Assembly: GCA_904420445.1 (NCBI GenBank) | Contig: CAJFVJ010000001.1 | Span: 445,266 to 509,265 of the forward strand | DNA length: 64,000 nucleotides | DNA from: Candidatus Adamsella avium | GTDB lineage: Bacteria; Cyanobacteriota; Vampirovibrionia; Gastranaerophilales; CAJFVJ01 | Direction: 5' to 3' | In this document: one piece after another, positions 27,736 to 36,130 of the stretch | How positions within the stretch are numbered: position 1 is the first letter of the stretch | Layout of the letters: each line of letters opens with the position of its first letter | Position numbers and translations under genes: made by a program | The notes under the pieces: generated by a model | The model's input: only the letters and a program-made list of their open reading frames with translations | Database searches by the model: none | Told to the model about the DNA's origin: nothing

Positions 27736-28013
27736 GATTTTTTGTTTTCGGGGCGTTTTCTGTATCTGAAATAGAGAACGAAATCGGCGGCTACAAATAG
27801 CGCATTGAGCACGTAGAGATAAATTACCCAGTCATAGAGATAAAAAATCTTGTGCAGTATGCCGCAGAGGTAACCTATAAAAATCAAGCTCAGGAACAGT
27901 CTGCTTGTTCCTTTGACGACTTTTGTTTTATAGGTTTTTATCAGTGCGAACGGCCAGCTTGCGCCAAAGCAGACAAGCATGAGAATTTCAAATATACTAA
28001 AGTGCATTGACAT
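27732..28013 (-). CDS. SemiSWEET/PQ-loop-like small membrane protein
   Basis: 93 residues with three predicted membrane helices (IFEILMLVCFGASWPFALI, SRLFLSLIFIGYLCGILHKI, WVIYLYVLNALFVAADFVLY). The segment ASWPFALIKTYKTKVVKGTS resembles the PQ-loop of SemiSWEET sugar transporters, with Trp-Pro in place of Pro-Gln. Such proteins work as homodimers. Substrate unknown. Confidence 0.65.
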   Translation of the reverse strand: MSMHFSIFEILMLVCFGASWPFALIKTYKTKVVKGTSRLFLSLIFIGYLCGILHKIFYLYDWVIYLYVLNALFVAADFVLYFRYRKRPENKKS

Positions 28014-28042
28014 AAAACAGTTTCTCCCTCATAATTTCCCGT

Positions 28043-28579
28043 CTAAAATTTGAGATGTCTGACAGCAGCCCATACAGCAATTGCTACAGAAATCGTATTC
28101 ATAATATTACCAACATAGGCAAATGTAAACAGAAAAAGTATTGCGATTATGTTGAGCTCGCTGAGCGATAAGAATATTAAAATCGGGTTGTATACTATGG
28201 CAATTACGGTAATCATTGCAGTTATGATATTGAGAGTTTTTGTTGTTTTGAATTTTGTGAGAGACGTAATAATTTTTGCAACGGCGTATCCGACGACATA
28301 TGCAGATGCCCACATAATAAAAGGACCGAATGGCTTCAGAAAATTCCAGAGATATCCGAGGACAACTGCGGCGACAAACGCATTTGTGAAGGTGAAGAAA
28401 TAATCTCTTTTTGAAGCATTGATTTTTTCTTGAGTTTTGTTTTTCCCTGCGCAGTCAGGACATATATAGCCGATTGGTGCAGAAACGACACATTTTGGAC
28501 AAATCGGGCGTCCGCATGATGAGCATCCGAGTCTTGTTTTTGTATCGGGGTGGTAATAGCAGGTTTTCTCTTCTGACAT
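28043..28579 (-). CDS. B-box-type zinc finger membrane protein
   Basis: 178 residues from the ATG giving MSEEKTCYYHPDTKTRLGC; a TTG at 28669 would add 30 residues of poorer composition. The N-terminus carries a B-box-like zinc module (CYYH, CSSCGRPICPKC, YICPDC) of the sort found in front of bacterial rhomboid or other membrane domains. About four hydrophobic helices follow. No rhomboid catalytic Ser/His pattern is evident. Function unknown. Divergent from a TPR gene. Confidence 0.7.
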   Translation of the reverse strand: MSEEKTCYYHPDTKTRLGCSSCGRPICPKCVVSAPIGYICPDCAGKNKTQEKINASKRDYFFTFTNAFVAAVVLGYLWNFLKPFGPFIMWASAYVVGYAVAKIITSLTKFKTTKTLNIITAMITVIAIVYNPILIFLSLSELNIIAILFLFTFAYVGNIMNTISVAIAVWAAVRHLKF

Positions 28580-28712
28580 TGTATTCTCTAAAATTGCTCT
28601 TTTGACTGTGGCAGAGATGTTTGAAAAAACGTTATTTTTAGGATACACCACTTCTTTTATGTTCTGCAAGTAATTTGTTTTTACCTTTTAAATTTTGATA
28701 AGGGAGAATAAT

Positions 28713-29516
28713 ATGGACAAAAATATTTTATCTCTTAATTCTCAATATGATGAGTTTACCCTGAGGCTTGATAAAGCAAAGAGGCTTTTGAATGCCGAGA
28801 AAATAGCAGAAGCAAAAACAATCCTTTTGGGGATTATATCAAAGAGTTTGTATCATATTGAGGCGAATGACCTTTTATCGAGGATATATGAGTTTGAAGA
28901 AAATTATGATATGGCAGCGAAGGCGCTTGAGCGTTTGTTATATTCGGTTGACTCGTTGAGCCTTCGATACAAACTTGCGCAGGTGTATCAGGACTCCGAT
29001 GATTATTACAATGCATATAGAGTGTTGAAAGAACTCTGCAATGAAGTTGACGGGGATAAGAACCTTTATGAGCAGATGGCGCATACATGTGCAATTCTTG
29101 ATAAAACAGATGAGGCGATAGAGTATTATGACAGGGTGTTGAAGATTGATAAAGACAATCTCCCCGCATTAAGCGAGCTTGCCGATATTTATTATGATAC
29201 TGATAAAGTCAACTATTATTTTTTGAAATCAAGAATCTGCGTGCTTGAGAATAATAATTCTTATGCGATTGATGCACTGAGAAGTGTTCTGAAATTGCTT
29301 GATGATGATATCCAAAAGTCTGAGGTTCATCATAAAATAGCGAGATTGTACCACAAGATGGGGAGGTACGGTCAGTCTTATGATGAATATTTGAAGGTTA
29401 TTGAGTTCAACCCCTCAAATGAGGAAGCAAAAGAGGAGATGGAGCGTGTGTTTGAAGAAGAAGTTTCAGAAAACGGGAGTTTTTTTGACAGGGTTTTGAG
29501 GATGTTATTTAATTAG
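28713..29516 (+). CDS. Tetratricopeptide-repeat protein, 267 aa
   Basis: Cytoplasmic (no signal peptide). About six TPR units, for example EANDLLSRIYEFEENYDMAA, AIEYYDRVLKIDKDNLPALS and SYDEYLKVIEFNPSNEEAKE. The ATG at 28713 follows AAGGGAG and is preferred to the TTG at 28695. Probably a protein-protein interaction scaffold; partners unknown. Confidence 0.8.
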   Translation: MDKNILSLNSQYDEFTLRLDKAKRLLNAEKIAEAKTILLGIISKSLYHIEANDLLSRIYEFEENYDMAAKALERLLYSVDSLSLRYKLAQVYQDSDDYYNAYRVLKELCNEVDGDKNLYEQMAHTCAILDKTDEAIEYYDRVLKIDKDNLPALSELADIYYDTDKVNYYFLKSRICVLENNNSYAIDALRSVLKLLDDDIQKSEVHHKIARLYHKMGRYGQSYDEYLKVIEFNPSNEEAKEEMERVFEEEVSENGSFFDRVLRMLFN

Positions 29517-29533
29517 TTCTTTGTTACATCATA

Positions 29534-29563
29534 TTGAATAAGTTTGATTATTTTGTGTATAAT
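29534..29563 (+). promoter_or_regulatory. ssb promoter
   Basis: TTGAAT (29534-29539), 18-base spacer, TATAAT (29558-29563). It lies ~37 bases before the ATG of the ssb gene, leaving room for the AGAGGAACAAGG ribosome-binding site. Confidence 0.6.
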
Positions 29564-29599
29564 TTATTTATTAAATTGATGTTATAAAGAGGAACAAGG

Positions 29600-29923
29600 A
29601 TGATAAATTCGGTTGTTGTAGTGGGAAGAGTCGGACAGGACCCTGATATGAGATACTTTGAATCGGGGAAAGTCAAAACAACTTTTTCAATAGCAGTAAA
29701 CAGATGGTCAAAGAACGGGGAGTTTACTGATTGGTTCAATATTGAGCTGTGGGATAAGTCAGCCGAAATAGCGGGTGAATATGTCAAAAAAGGCCGCCTT
29801 GTTGCTATCGACGGACGTTTATCAATAAATAAATGGACCGCACAGGACGGTACCCAGCGTGAGAGATTTGTGATTATTGCAAACAACTTGAAGTTGTTAG
29901 GCGGAAAAAGAGATCAGGAATAA
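29600..29923 (+). CDS. ssb: Single-stranded DNA-binding protein, short form
   Basis: 107-residue OB-fold protein: NSVVVVGRVGQDPDMRYFES, FSIAVNRW, DWFNIELWDKSAEIAGEYVKKGRLVAIDGRL. Binds and protects ssDNA during replication and repair. The usual disordered region and acidic DDDIPF-type tip that recruits partner proteins are absent; the protein ends LLGGKRDQE. A second SSB elsewhere, or a cyanobacteria-like short SSB, would explain this. Twelve bases separate it from the sugar-acid kinase gene. Confidence 0.93.
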   Translation: MINSVVVVGRVGQDPDMRYFESGKVKTTFSIAVNRWSKNGEFTDWFNIELWDKSAEIAGEYVKKGRLVAIDGRLSINKWTAQDGTQRERFVIIANNLKLLGGKRDQE

Positions 29924-29935
29924 AGAAGGCGTTTT

Positions 29936-31225
29936 ATGCTTTTGACGAATAATATAGCGATTATTGCGGATGATTTGACAGGGGCGAATGATACTGCTCT
30001 TCAATTTATGATGAGAGGGTGTAATACGCAGATTTTGTTTGATTATCAGGCAGTACCTGAGGGTAAGTCTTATACACAAGCCTGGGCAATCAGCACTGAA
30101 ACAAGAAATGAAGATCCTGACTATGCTGCACGTAAGGTTTATGAGATTACTCAGGGGCTTTTGTTTAACTTTAATTTTGAACATGTTTTCAAAAAAATAG
30201 ACTCAACTCTTCGTGGAAATATAGCTCATGAGTGCTGGGCGACCATGAAGGCTCTTGATTATGATGCTGCGGTTATTGTTCCTGCATTTCCTGCCGAAAA
30301 CAGAACAACAATAGGCGGATATCAAATGCTCAAAGGCGTGCCTGTTGAACGTACCGAGTTTGCAAGAGATCCTCAAAGTCCTATTTTTGAGTCGCATATC
30401 CCGACGTTGTTGCGCCAGCAGGTAAAAGAAGAGAACTATGATGATATTGACCTGATTCAGTTCAGCACTGTAACAAAAGGCGCAGGTCCGATTCTTGTTG
30501 AACTGCAAAGTATGATACAGCAGGGTAAAAAATTGATTGTCATTGATGCTATGTCAAAAACCGACCTTGAGCAAATAGCTCTTGCAGTGAAAAAGTGTAC
30601 TTATAAAGTTCTCCCATGCGGTGCAGCAGGGCTTGCGCAGGCTTTTGCAGGTATATGGCTTGCTGATGTGAATTATCATCACATAAAAAAAGTTATAGCG
30701 GATTTGCCTGTTTTGATAGTTTCTGGCAGTGCGACTGATATCACAAAAAATCAGCTTATGCGTCTTGAAGAAGAAGAAGAGGTTGATGCATATTTTGTGA
30801 AAGTGCCTGTTGAAAAAGTATTTTCAGAGCCTGAGCAGGATTATGCTCAAAGGATAGCTGACAGTCTGAAAAGAGTCGGTGTATCTGTTGTTCAGATTGA
30901 AGATTTTGAGTGCAGTGATGAATTTTTGGAGAACCATAATATTACAAAAACGGAGTTGTCTTCGATAATAACCGATTTTTTAGGCAGACTTACGAAGAAG
31001 ATAGTTGACCTGCAGGAGTTGATTCTTGTGAGTGTCGGAGGTGAAACATCTTATAAATGCTGTCATGCGCTTAATAGCAAAAATTTGCAGCTGATTGATG
31101 AGGTTGAACCTGCAATCCCTCTGTGTTTGGATTACAATTCACAGTGGGTTATCACAAAATCAGGGAACCTCGGAAATCCCAAGACATTGATTAATATTGT
31201 AAAATATCTGGAACAACATAAATAA
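29936..31225 (+). CDS. Four-carbon acid sugar kinase (OtnK/DtnK-like)
   Basis: 429 residues of the DUF1537 kinase family. N-terminal motif IIADDLTGANDTALQF and KKIDSTLRGNIAHE; C-terminal nucleotide-binding part with VSVGGETSYKCCH and the PLCLDYN...VITKSGNLGN ending. Family members phosphorylate D- or L-threonate or erythronate at C4. Its stop overlaps the start of a PdxA-family gene by one base (TAATG), the same pairing seen in known threonate/erythronate pathways. Substrate unproven. Confidence 0.85.
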   Translation: MLLTNNIAIIADDLTGANDTALQFMMRGCNTQILFDYQAVPEGKSYTQAWAISTETRNEDPDYAARKVYEITQGLLFNFNFEHVFKKIDSTLRGNIAHECWATMKALDYDAAVIVPAFPAENRTTIGGYQMLKGVPVERTEFARDPQSPIFESHIPTLLRQQVKEENYDDIDLIQFSTVTKGAGPILVELQSMIQQGKKLIVIDAMSKTDLEQIALAVKKCTYKVLPCGAAGLAQAFAGIWLADVNYHHIKKVIADLPVLIVSGSATDITKNQLMRLEEEEEVDAYFVKVPVEKVFSEPEQDYAQRIADSLKRVGVSVVQIEDFECSDEFLENHNITKTELSSIITDFLGRLTKKIVDLQELILVSVGGETSYKCCHALNSKNLQLIDEVEPAIPLCLDYNSQWVITKSGNLGNPKTLINIVKYLEQHK

Positions 31226-32175
31226 TGAAAAAGAAAATAGCAATCACACTTGGAGATCCGTCATCTATCGGCTCTGAGATAGTTTTGAAATCTTTTTTGA
31301 ACAACAAATTTGACCATGATAAATTTGTTCTTATCGGGAACAGGGCATCTGTTCTCCCTGAAGGGCTTGTTTTCCCTCAAGGGGTTGAGTTTGTTGAAAT
31401 AATGCCAGAGGTTAACAATTTTGAGGAGGGGAAGATTTCGAAAGTTTCCGGCGAAGTGTCTTTTCGCTCGCTTGAGCTGGCATGTGAGATGGCAAATAAG
31501 TCTGAAATTTCTGCAATTGTGACCGCTCCTGTATCAAAAGAGTCCATCAATCTTGCAGGATATCATTTTTCGGGGCAGACGGAAATTCTTGAACATTTTC
31601 TTTCAAAAAACGGGGAGAGAGCTGAGATGCTTTTTGTATCAAAAGATTTTCGGGTTCTTCTGCTGACAAGACATGTTCCTGTTTCAAAAGTTCCGTCTAT
31701 GATTACGTTTGATTTTGTTGTTTCAAAAATAAGAGAGCTGTATTCTCTGCTGAAAAAACACTTCGGCATAGAAACACCGCATATTGCATTGTGTGCACTG
31801 AATCCGCACGCAGGAGAAGGCGGTTTGATTGGTGATGAAGAGATACAAGTGCTTATTCCTGCGGTCGAAAAGCTGCAATCTGACGGTATAAATATCAGCG
31901 GGCCGTATCCGGCTGATATGCTTTTTGCGAAGGCTGCAAAAGCCTTCAAAGAAGGTCTTCAGCCTTATGATTGTTATGTTTCATGTTTTCATGACCAGGG
32001 TTTGTGTGCAGTAAAGACCATTGATGTCGGAGGAACAGTGAACACAACAATAGGGCTGCCGCTCATAAGAACTTCTCCCGCTCATGGGACAGCTTTTGAC
32101 ATAGCGGGAAAAGGGATTGCAGACTGTTCGAGTATGACAGCCGCAATTAAGCTTGCGCTTGAATTAGCGTATTAA
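31225..32175 (+). CDS. PdxA-family 4-phosphate dehydrogenase (PdxA or PdxA2)
   Basis: 316 residues. Motifs LGDPSSIGSEI, VTAPVSKESINLAGYHFSGQTE, metal-binding His in LNPHAGEGG, CFHDQGLCAVKTI and RTSPAHGTAFDIAGKG. PdxA oxidises 4-phosphohydroxy-threonine in vitamin B6 synthesis; PdxA2 paralogues oxidise threonate or erythronate 4-phosphate to give dihydroxyacetone phosphate. Coupling to the sugar-acid kinase favours PdxA2 by context, but the sequence alone does not decide. Overlaps the convergent EF-hand gene by four bases. Confidence 0.85.
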   Translation: MKKKIAITLGDPSSIGSEIVLKSFLNNKFDHDKFVLIGNRASVLPEGLVFPQGVEFVEIMPEVNNFEEGKISKVSGEVSFRSLELACEMANKSEISAIVTAPVSKESINLAGYHFSGQTEILEHFLSKNGERAEMLFVSKDFRVLLLTRHVPVSKVPSMITFDFVVSKIRELYSLLKKHFGIETPHIALCALNPHAGEGGLIGDEEIQVLIPAVEKLQSDGINISGPYPADMLFAKAAKAFKEGLQPYDCYVSCFHDQGLCAVKTIDVGGTVNTTIGLPLIRTSPAHGTAFDIAGKGIADCSSMTAAIKLALELAY

Positions 32176-32624
32176 AATACTTTGCTTATAAGATCTTTGA
32201 TGTCAACTTTGTCTTTCAGTTTTTCAAAGGCATATTTTGCTGCTTCTTCAGCGCCGTCTTTTAATAAATCAGAAAGTTTATTTGATGAATTATTCGAAGA
32301 TGTTGAAGAATTTGCGCCTGTACTTGCAGATGATGTCTGAGCAGGCATTACCGTTGTTTCTGATATAGTCCACATCCCCCGGTTATATTTGAGAGAGTCG
32401 GCTTCTGATATCGAAAGTTCTTTATCGTTGTCTTTATCGAGGTCATCAAAGCGCTCCTGCAATTTTTGGAGAAATTCAGGAACTTCCTGATTGTTAATTT
32501 TCAGGTCAAAGATATAATCTCTGAGTTCTTTTTTGGAAATTTTTTGATTGTTATCACTGTCCTGTGAAAACAATTTTGCTGCTGTAAAGCTGTTGTGCTC
32601 TTTTTCAACTGCTGCCGGTAACAT
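32172..32624 (-). CDS. EF-hand calcium-binding protein, 150 aa
   Basis: Two canonical 12-residue EF-hand loops: DSDNNQKISKKE (22-33) and DKDNDKELSISE (63-74), each with acidic residues at positions 1, 3 and 12. Residues ~95-115 are a Ser/Thr/Asn-rich linker and the C-terminus is helical. No signal peptide, so likely cytoplasmic or exported by another route. A GAGGTG ribosome-binding site precedes the ATG. Probable calcium sensor or buffer; partner unknown. Confidence 0.82.
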   Translation of the reverse strand: MLPAAVEKEHNSFTAAKLFSQDSDNNQKISKKELRDYIFDLKINNQEVPEFLQKLQERFDDLDKDNDKELSISEADSLKYNRGMWTISETTVMPAQTSSASTGANSSTSSNNSSNKLSDLLKDGAEEAAKYAFEKLKDKVDIKDLISKVF

Positions 32625-32705
32625 AAAACACCTCGTTCTCCCCTACTCTTTTTCAGGATAACGTATATTTTATGTTATTTAATCCTACAAATTGATGGTT
32701 TTGGT

Positions 32706-33089
32706 TTATTCGATGATTTCGAGTCTGACTTTTTGTATACCTGCTGAAATCATTCCTATTTCTGCTGCAGCGGCTTTTGACAGGTCTATTGTCATCTTCG
32801 GGTTGTTTCCGCAGCGGTCATTAATTTTCACAATACATGATTTGTTATTGTCGAGGTTTGTCACTTTGACCATGGTTCCGAAAGGAAGCGTTCTATGAGC
32901 TGCCGTAAATTTATCTTTGTGATATATTTCTCCGTTGGCGGTTCTTCTTCCATGAAAGTAATCAGCGTACCATGTTGCATACCCTGTGTGGGGTTGAATT
33001 TTTGTTTCAGCACCGAAAGAGGTAGGTGCGTTTAATAGTAAAACCATCAGTGTCAAACATATCGAGTGGCTCATAAGTTTCTTGTTCAT
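32706..33089 (-). CDS. rlpA: RlpA-like septal lytic transglycosylase
   Basis: 127 residues with a cleavable signal (ICLTLMVLLLNAPTSFGAE) and one double-psi beta-barrel domain: GYATWYADYFHGRRTANGE, AAHRTLPFGTMVKVTNL, VKINDRCGNNPKMTIDLSKA. The NDR Asp and the HRT His are the conserved active-site residues. There is no SPOR domain, so this is a minimal RlpA. Acts on peptidoglycan outside the membrane. AGGAGCCC precedes the ATG. Confidence 0.88.
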   Translation of the reverse strand: MNKKLMSHSICLTLMVLLLNAPTSFGAETKIQPHTGYATWYADYFHGRRTANGEIYHKDKFTAAHRTLPFGTMVKVTNLDNNKSCIVKINDRCGNNPKMTIDLSKAAAAEIGMISAGIQKVRLEIIE

Positions 33090-33183
33090 ATGGGGCTCCT
33101 CTATTTAGTTCATCCTTCTATTGTATTATAAAAATAAAAAAAAGATAGTTATCCCTCAGTTGGTTAATATAAACGGGTATAGC

Positions 33184-34446
33184 TTAATAATGATTTGCAA
33201 ATAAGCTTTCGACAATGGCTTTTATGTTTTCGTTGTGTTTTATTTTCTCCGTAATCTCTTTTTTATTTTTAATCTGCGGGATGCAATTCAGCTTTGATAA
33301 AGCCATAACTATTTCACAAATCATCTGCTCATTTTCTTCGCTGTCGAGGACTTCAAGCAAATATTGACTTGCGATATTCAGCTCGAGATATGATATGAGA
33401 TTGATAGCTGATGATTTTCTTGCTTTGTTTTCTGAAGTTAGCTCATCCAGCAGGTCATCTATCTGTGCTTCCCAAAAATCATTACTCAAAGAGTTCAGGA
33501 ATGAGCATATTTTATTCAGTTCTTGGAGAGTTTTTTTGTCTTCGTCAAATTTATATTCGTCAAATTCGTTGAATAAATTAAACATGCTCCGAGCCTTCAG
33601 AAGTATTTCGCTGTATTTGCCTTTGAAGGGGTCATTTTGATTTTTTGTAAGCTCGAAGATTATGTTCAGGCTCTTTGAAATTTTGAAATCAATAATTGTG
33701 CTGAGCGGCCATATTTCAGACAATGAAGAGATTATGTAGTCAAAACATTCTAACGATAGCTCTTTGAGTTCGTTATCAGGGCTGTTGAAGTATTCTGATA
33801 TATCTGTTGACAGTGCTATTTCTCCTGCCATATTTTCTTTCATGGAAGAGTTTTTCATCGCTCTCAGCATATCAGGCAGGATATCTTTGTTCTGGTAGAA
33901 AGACAGGAACTGTACAGCCTGAATTTTTTGCCAGTCATCGTCTGATTTGAGCTGATTTTTGTAAAACTCAAATGCCACCATATCCTGCATGGATGCAAGC
34001 GCAAGCGCACAGTTTTGCGACAGTGCGTTGTTTGTTGATTTTGAGTTTTCAAACAGGAGTTTTTTTGCTTCTTGATTTTGCACATAACAAAAATATTTTG
34101 CAGCGTAGCATTTTTCGCTTTCAGAACCTTCTTTGAGGAGAGAGAGAAATTTTTTGTTGATTTCTTCGTCCTGAAACTTTTCAAATGCTGCTGCGATGAA
34201 ATCATCAAAACCCATGTCATAATATTGCATAAAATCAAAAAGATTTTCGACATTGTCTTTTGTGCAGGCGTTAAGCAATTTTTCACATGCGGCGTCTTTT
34301 ATGAAATCAAAAATATATTCTGAGTTGTCTATAAGACACTTCCAGGCGTCGATGTCCTTGTTGTTTATAATATTTTTTGCTGCATTGTTTGATTTGGTTT
34401 TATCTTTTTGCAGCAAATCGGATGCATTTTTGTTGTTCAGTTTCAT
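33184..34446 (-). CDS. HEAT-like helical repeat protein, 420 aa
   Basis: All-helical composition with repeated units such as ESEKCYAAKYFCYVQNQEAK, QKIQAVQFLSFYQNKDILP and KSSAINLISYLELNIASQY, typical of HEAT/armadillo solenoids. No signal peptide or membrane helix. An AGGAGA ribosome-binding site precedes the ATG. Specific function not recognised; expected to mediate protein binding. It stands alone, divergent from the glycine cleavage operon. Confidence 0.6.
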   Translation of the reverse strand: MKLNNKNASDLLQKDKTKSNNAAKNIINNKDIDAWKCLIDNSEYIFDFIKDAACEKLLNACTKDNVENLFDFMQYYDMGFDDFIAAAFEKFQDEEINKKFLSLLKEGSESEKCYAAKYFCYVQNQEAKKLLFENSKSTNNALSQNCALALASMQDMVAFEFYKNQLKSDDDWQKIQAVQFLSFYQNKDILPDMLRAMKNSSMKENMAGEIALSTDISEYFNSPDNELKELSLECFDYIISSLSEIWPLSTIIDFKISKSLNIIFELTKNQNDPFKGKYSEILLKARSMFNLFNEFDEYKFDEDKKTLQELNKICSFLNSLSNDFWEAQIDDLLDELTSENKARKSSAINLISYLELNIASQYLLEVLDSEENEQMICEIVMALSKLNCIPQIKNKKEITEKIKHNENIKAIVESLFANHY

Positions 34447-34550
34447 GGTATCTCCTCTTATTAAAAATTATTATATATTTAAGAATTGAAAAATTGCTCA
34501 ATCACTTTCAGTAATTATTTTTTGGTGTAAATTTTCTATGTAAAATTTTC

Positions 34551-34579
34551 TTGACAAAAGCTTTAATTAACATCAAAAT
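34551..34579 (+). promoter_or_regulatory. Candidate gcv operon promoter
   Basis: TTGACA at 34551-34556 followed after 17 bases by CAAAAT (weak -10). The leader before gcvT is only ~25 bases, too short for a glycine riboswitch, and none was seen in 34447-34608. Confidence 0.4.
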
Positions 34580-34608
34580 CAATAGATGAGGAATACAGGA
34601 GGTTGTTT

Positions 34609-35712
34609 TTGAAAAGAACTTTTCTATACAATGAACATCTGAAACTCAACGCAAAAATGGTTGATTTTTGCGGATGGGAGATGCCGATACAGTACCCTGA
34701 CGGAATTGTAGCAGAGCATAAAGCTGTCAGAGAAGACTGCGGTTTGTTTGATGTTTCTCATATGGGAGAAGTTTTGGCAGAAGGTGAAGAGGCTGTATTC
34801 TTTTTGCAGCATCTTGTTCCACAGGACATTTCAAAACTGCATGAAGGTCATGCCGTGTATTGTCAAATGACTGATGAGAATGGCGGGATTGTAGATGATT
34901 TGATAATCTACAGACTTGAAGAAGAAAAATTTTTGCTCATAATCAATGCCGCCTGCATAGATGAAGATTTTGCATGGATAAAGAAAAATGCTCAGGGGTA
35001 TGATGTCAGAGTTGAAAATAAATCTGAAGAGTATTCGATGATTGCTCTGCAGGGGCCAAAGTCATCAGATGTCGTTGAAAAAGCAGGCATATTCAAACAT
35101 ATGCAGCCAAAGTTTTTCTCAATCATCAAAACAAAAATAGACGATTGCAATATATATTTATCACGCACAGGTTATACAGGCGAAGACGGGTTTGAGATTC
35201 TTGCAAAGAACGAAGATATCCAGAAGCTGTGGAAATATTTTTTGGAAATAGGAAAAGAGTTTTCAATTACTCCTGTCGGACTTGGCGCAAGAGATACCCT
35301 TCGTCTTGAGGCTGCTCTTTTGCTCTACGGTCAGGATATGAACAGACAGACAACACCGATTGAAGCATCGCTCGGGTGGTCTGTTCCCGAGGGAAAGACA
35401 GCTGACTACAACGGTCGTGATGTAATTTTATCCCAGTTGAAAAACGGCGTGGCAAGAAAACTTGTCGGATTGGTAATGACAGACAGAGCAATCCCAAGAC
35501 ATAATTGTTTGATTTATAAAAACGGTATAAGAGTCGGGATTGTTACAAGCGGAAGTATATCCCCGATGTTGGGAGTGGGGATAGCTCTCGGATATGTTGA
35601 CACATCAAAGGGGCTGAAGACTGATGATGTTGTAGAAATAGAAATCAGAGGACGGTTTTTCAAAGCAAAGATATCACGAAGACCTTTTGTTCATAAGTTT
35701 TATTCAAAATAG
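34609..35712 (+). CDS. gcvT: Aminomethyltransferase (glycine cleavage T protein)
   Basis: Transfers the methylene group from aminomethyl-lipoyl-H protein to tetrahydrofolate. 367 residues from a TTG start (MKRTFLYNEHLKLNAKMVDF) placed six bases after AGGAGG; no ATG fits. Folate-site signatures are GLFDVSHMGE, TDENGGIVDDL, SRTGYTGEDGFEI, and GLGARDTLRLEAALLLYGQD. First gene of gcvT-gcvH-gcvPA-gcvPB. Confidence 0.96.
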   Translation: MKRTFLYNEHLKLNAKMVDFCGWEMPIQYPDGIVAEHKAVREDCGLFDVSHMGEVLAEGEEAVFFLQHLVPQDISKLHEGHAVYCQMTDENGGIVDDLIIYRLEEEKFLLIINAACIDEDFAWIKKNAQGYDVRVENKSEEYSMIALQGPKSSDVVEKAGIFKHMQPKFFSIIKTKIDDCNIYLSRTGYTGEDGFEILAKNEDIQKLWKYFLEIGKEFSITPVGLGARDTLRLEAALLLYGQDMNRQTTPIEASLGWSVPEGKTADYNGRDVILSQLKNGVARKLVGLVMTDRAIPRHNCLIYKNGIRVGIVTSGSISPMLGVGIALGYVDTSKGLKTDDVVEIEIRGRFFKAKISRRPFVHKFYSK

Positions 35713-35738
35713 CGTTAAAAATAAATAAGGAGGAAAAA

Positions 35739-36122
35739 ATGGGAGCACCCGAAGGAATTTTATGTACAAAAACTCATGAATATGTTTATGAAAAAGACGG
35801 AAGTTATTTGGTAGGTATTACCGACTACGCCGTTGAGCAGCTTGGAGATATTGTATTTGTTGAATTACCCGAGGTTGGTACTGAACTTGAAAAAAAAGAA
35901 GTCTTTGCAACTATTGAGTCAGTGAAGGCTGCTTCAGAGGTTTATATGCCCGTATCAGGGAAAATTGTTGAGATTAATGAAAGACTCTTAAACGAACCCG
36001 AGTTGATTAACAGTGATTGTTATGAAGAAGGGTGGTTAATTAAGGTAGAACCATCATCTCTTGAGAGCGATCTTGAGGATGCAATGGAATATGAAGACTA
36101 CATATCTGATGTAGAAGAATAG
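35739..36122 (+). CDS. gcvH: Glycine cleavage system H protein
   Basis: Lipoyl carrier that shuttles the aminomethyl intermediate between P, T and L proteins. 127 residues. The lipoylated Lys lies in ATIESVKAASE, followed by PVSGKIVEIN. AAGGAGG ribosome-binding site 6 bases before the ATG. No lipoyl synthase or ligase, and no L protein gene, is in the window. Confidence 0.97.
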   Translation: MGAPEGILCTKTHEYVYEKDGSYLVGITDYAVEQLGDIVFVELPEVGTELEKKEVFATIESVKAASEVYMPVSGKIVEINERLLNEPELINSDCYEEGWLIKVEPSSLESDLEDAMEYEDYISDVEE

Positions 36123-36130
36123 GAATTTTG

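Noticed and set aside
34447-34608. Glycine riboswitch upstream of gcvT
   Set aside because: No conserved aptamer features, and the likely leader is only ~25 bases.
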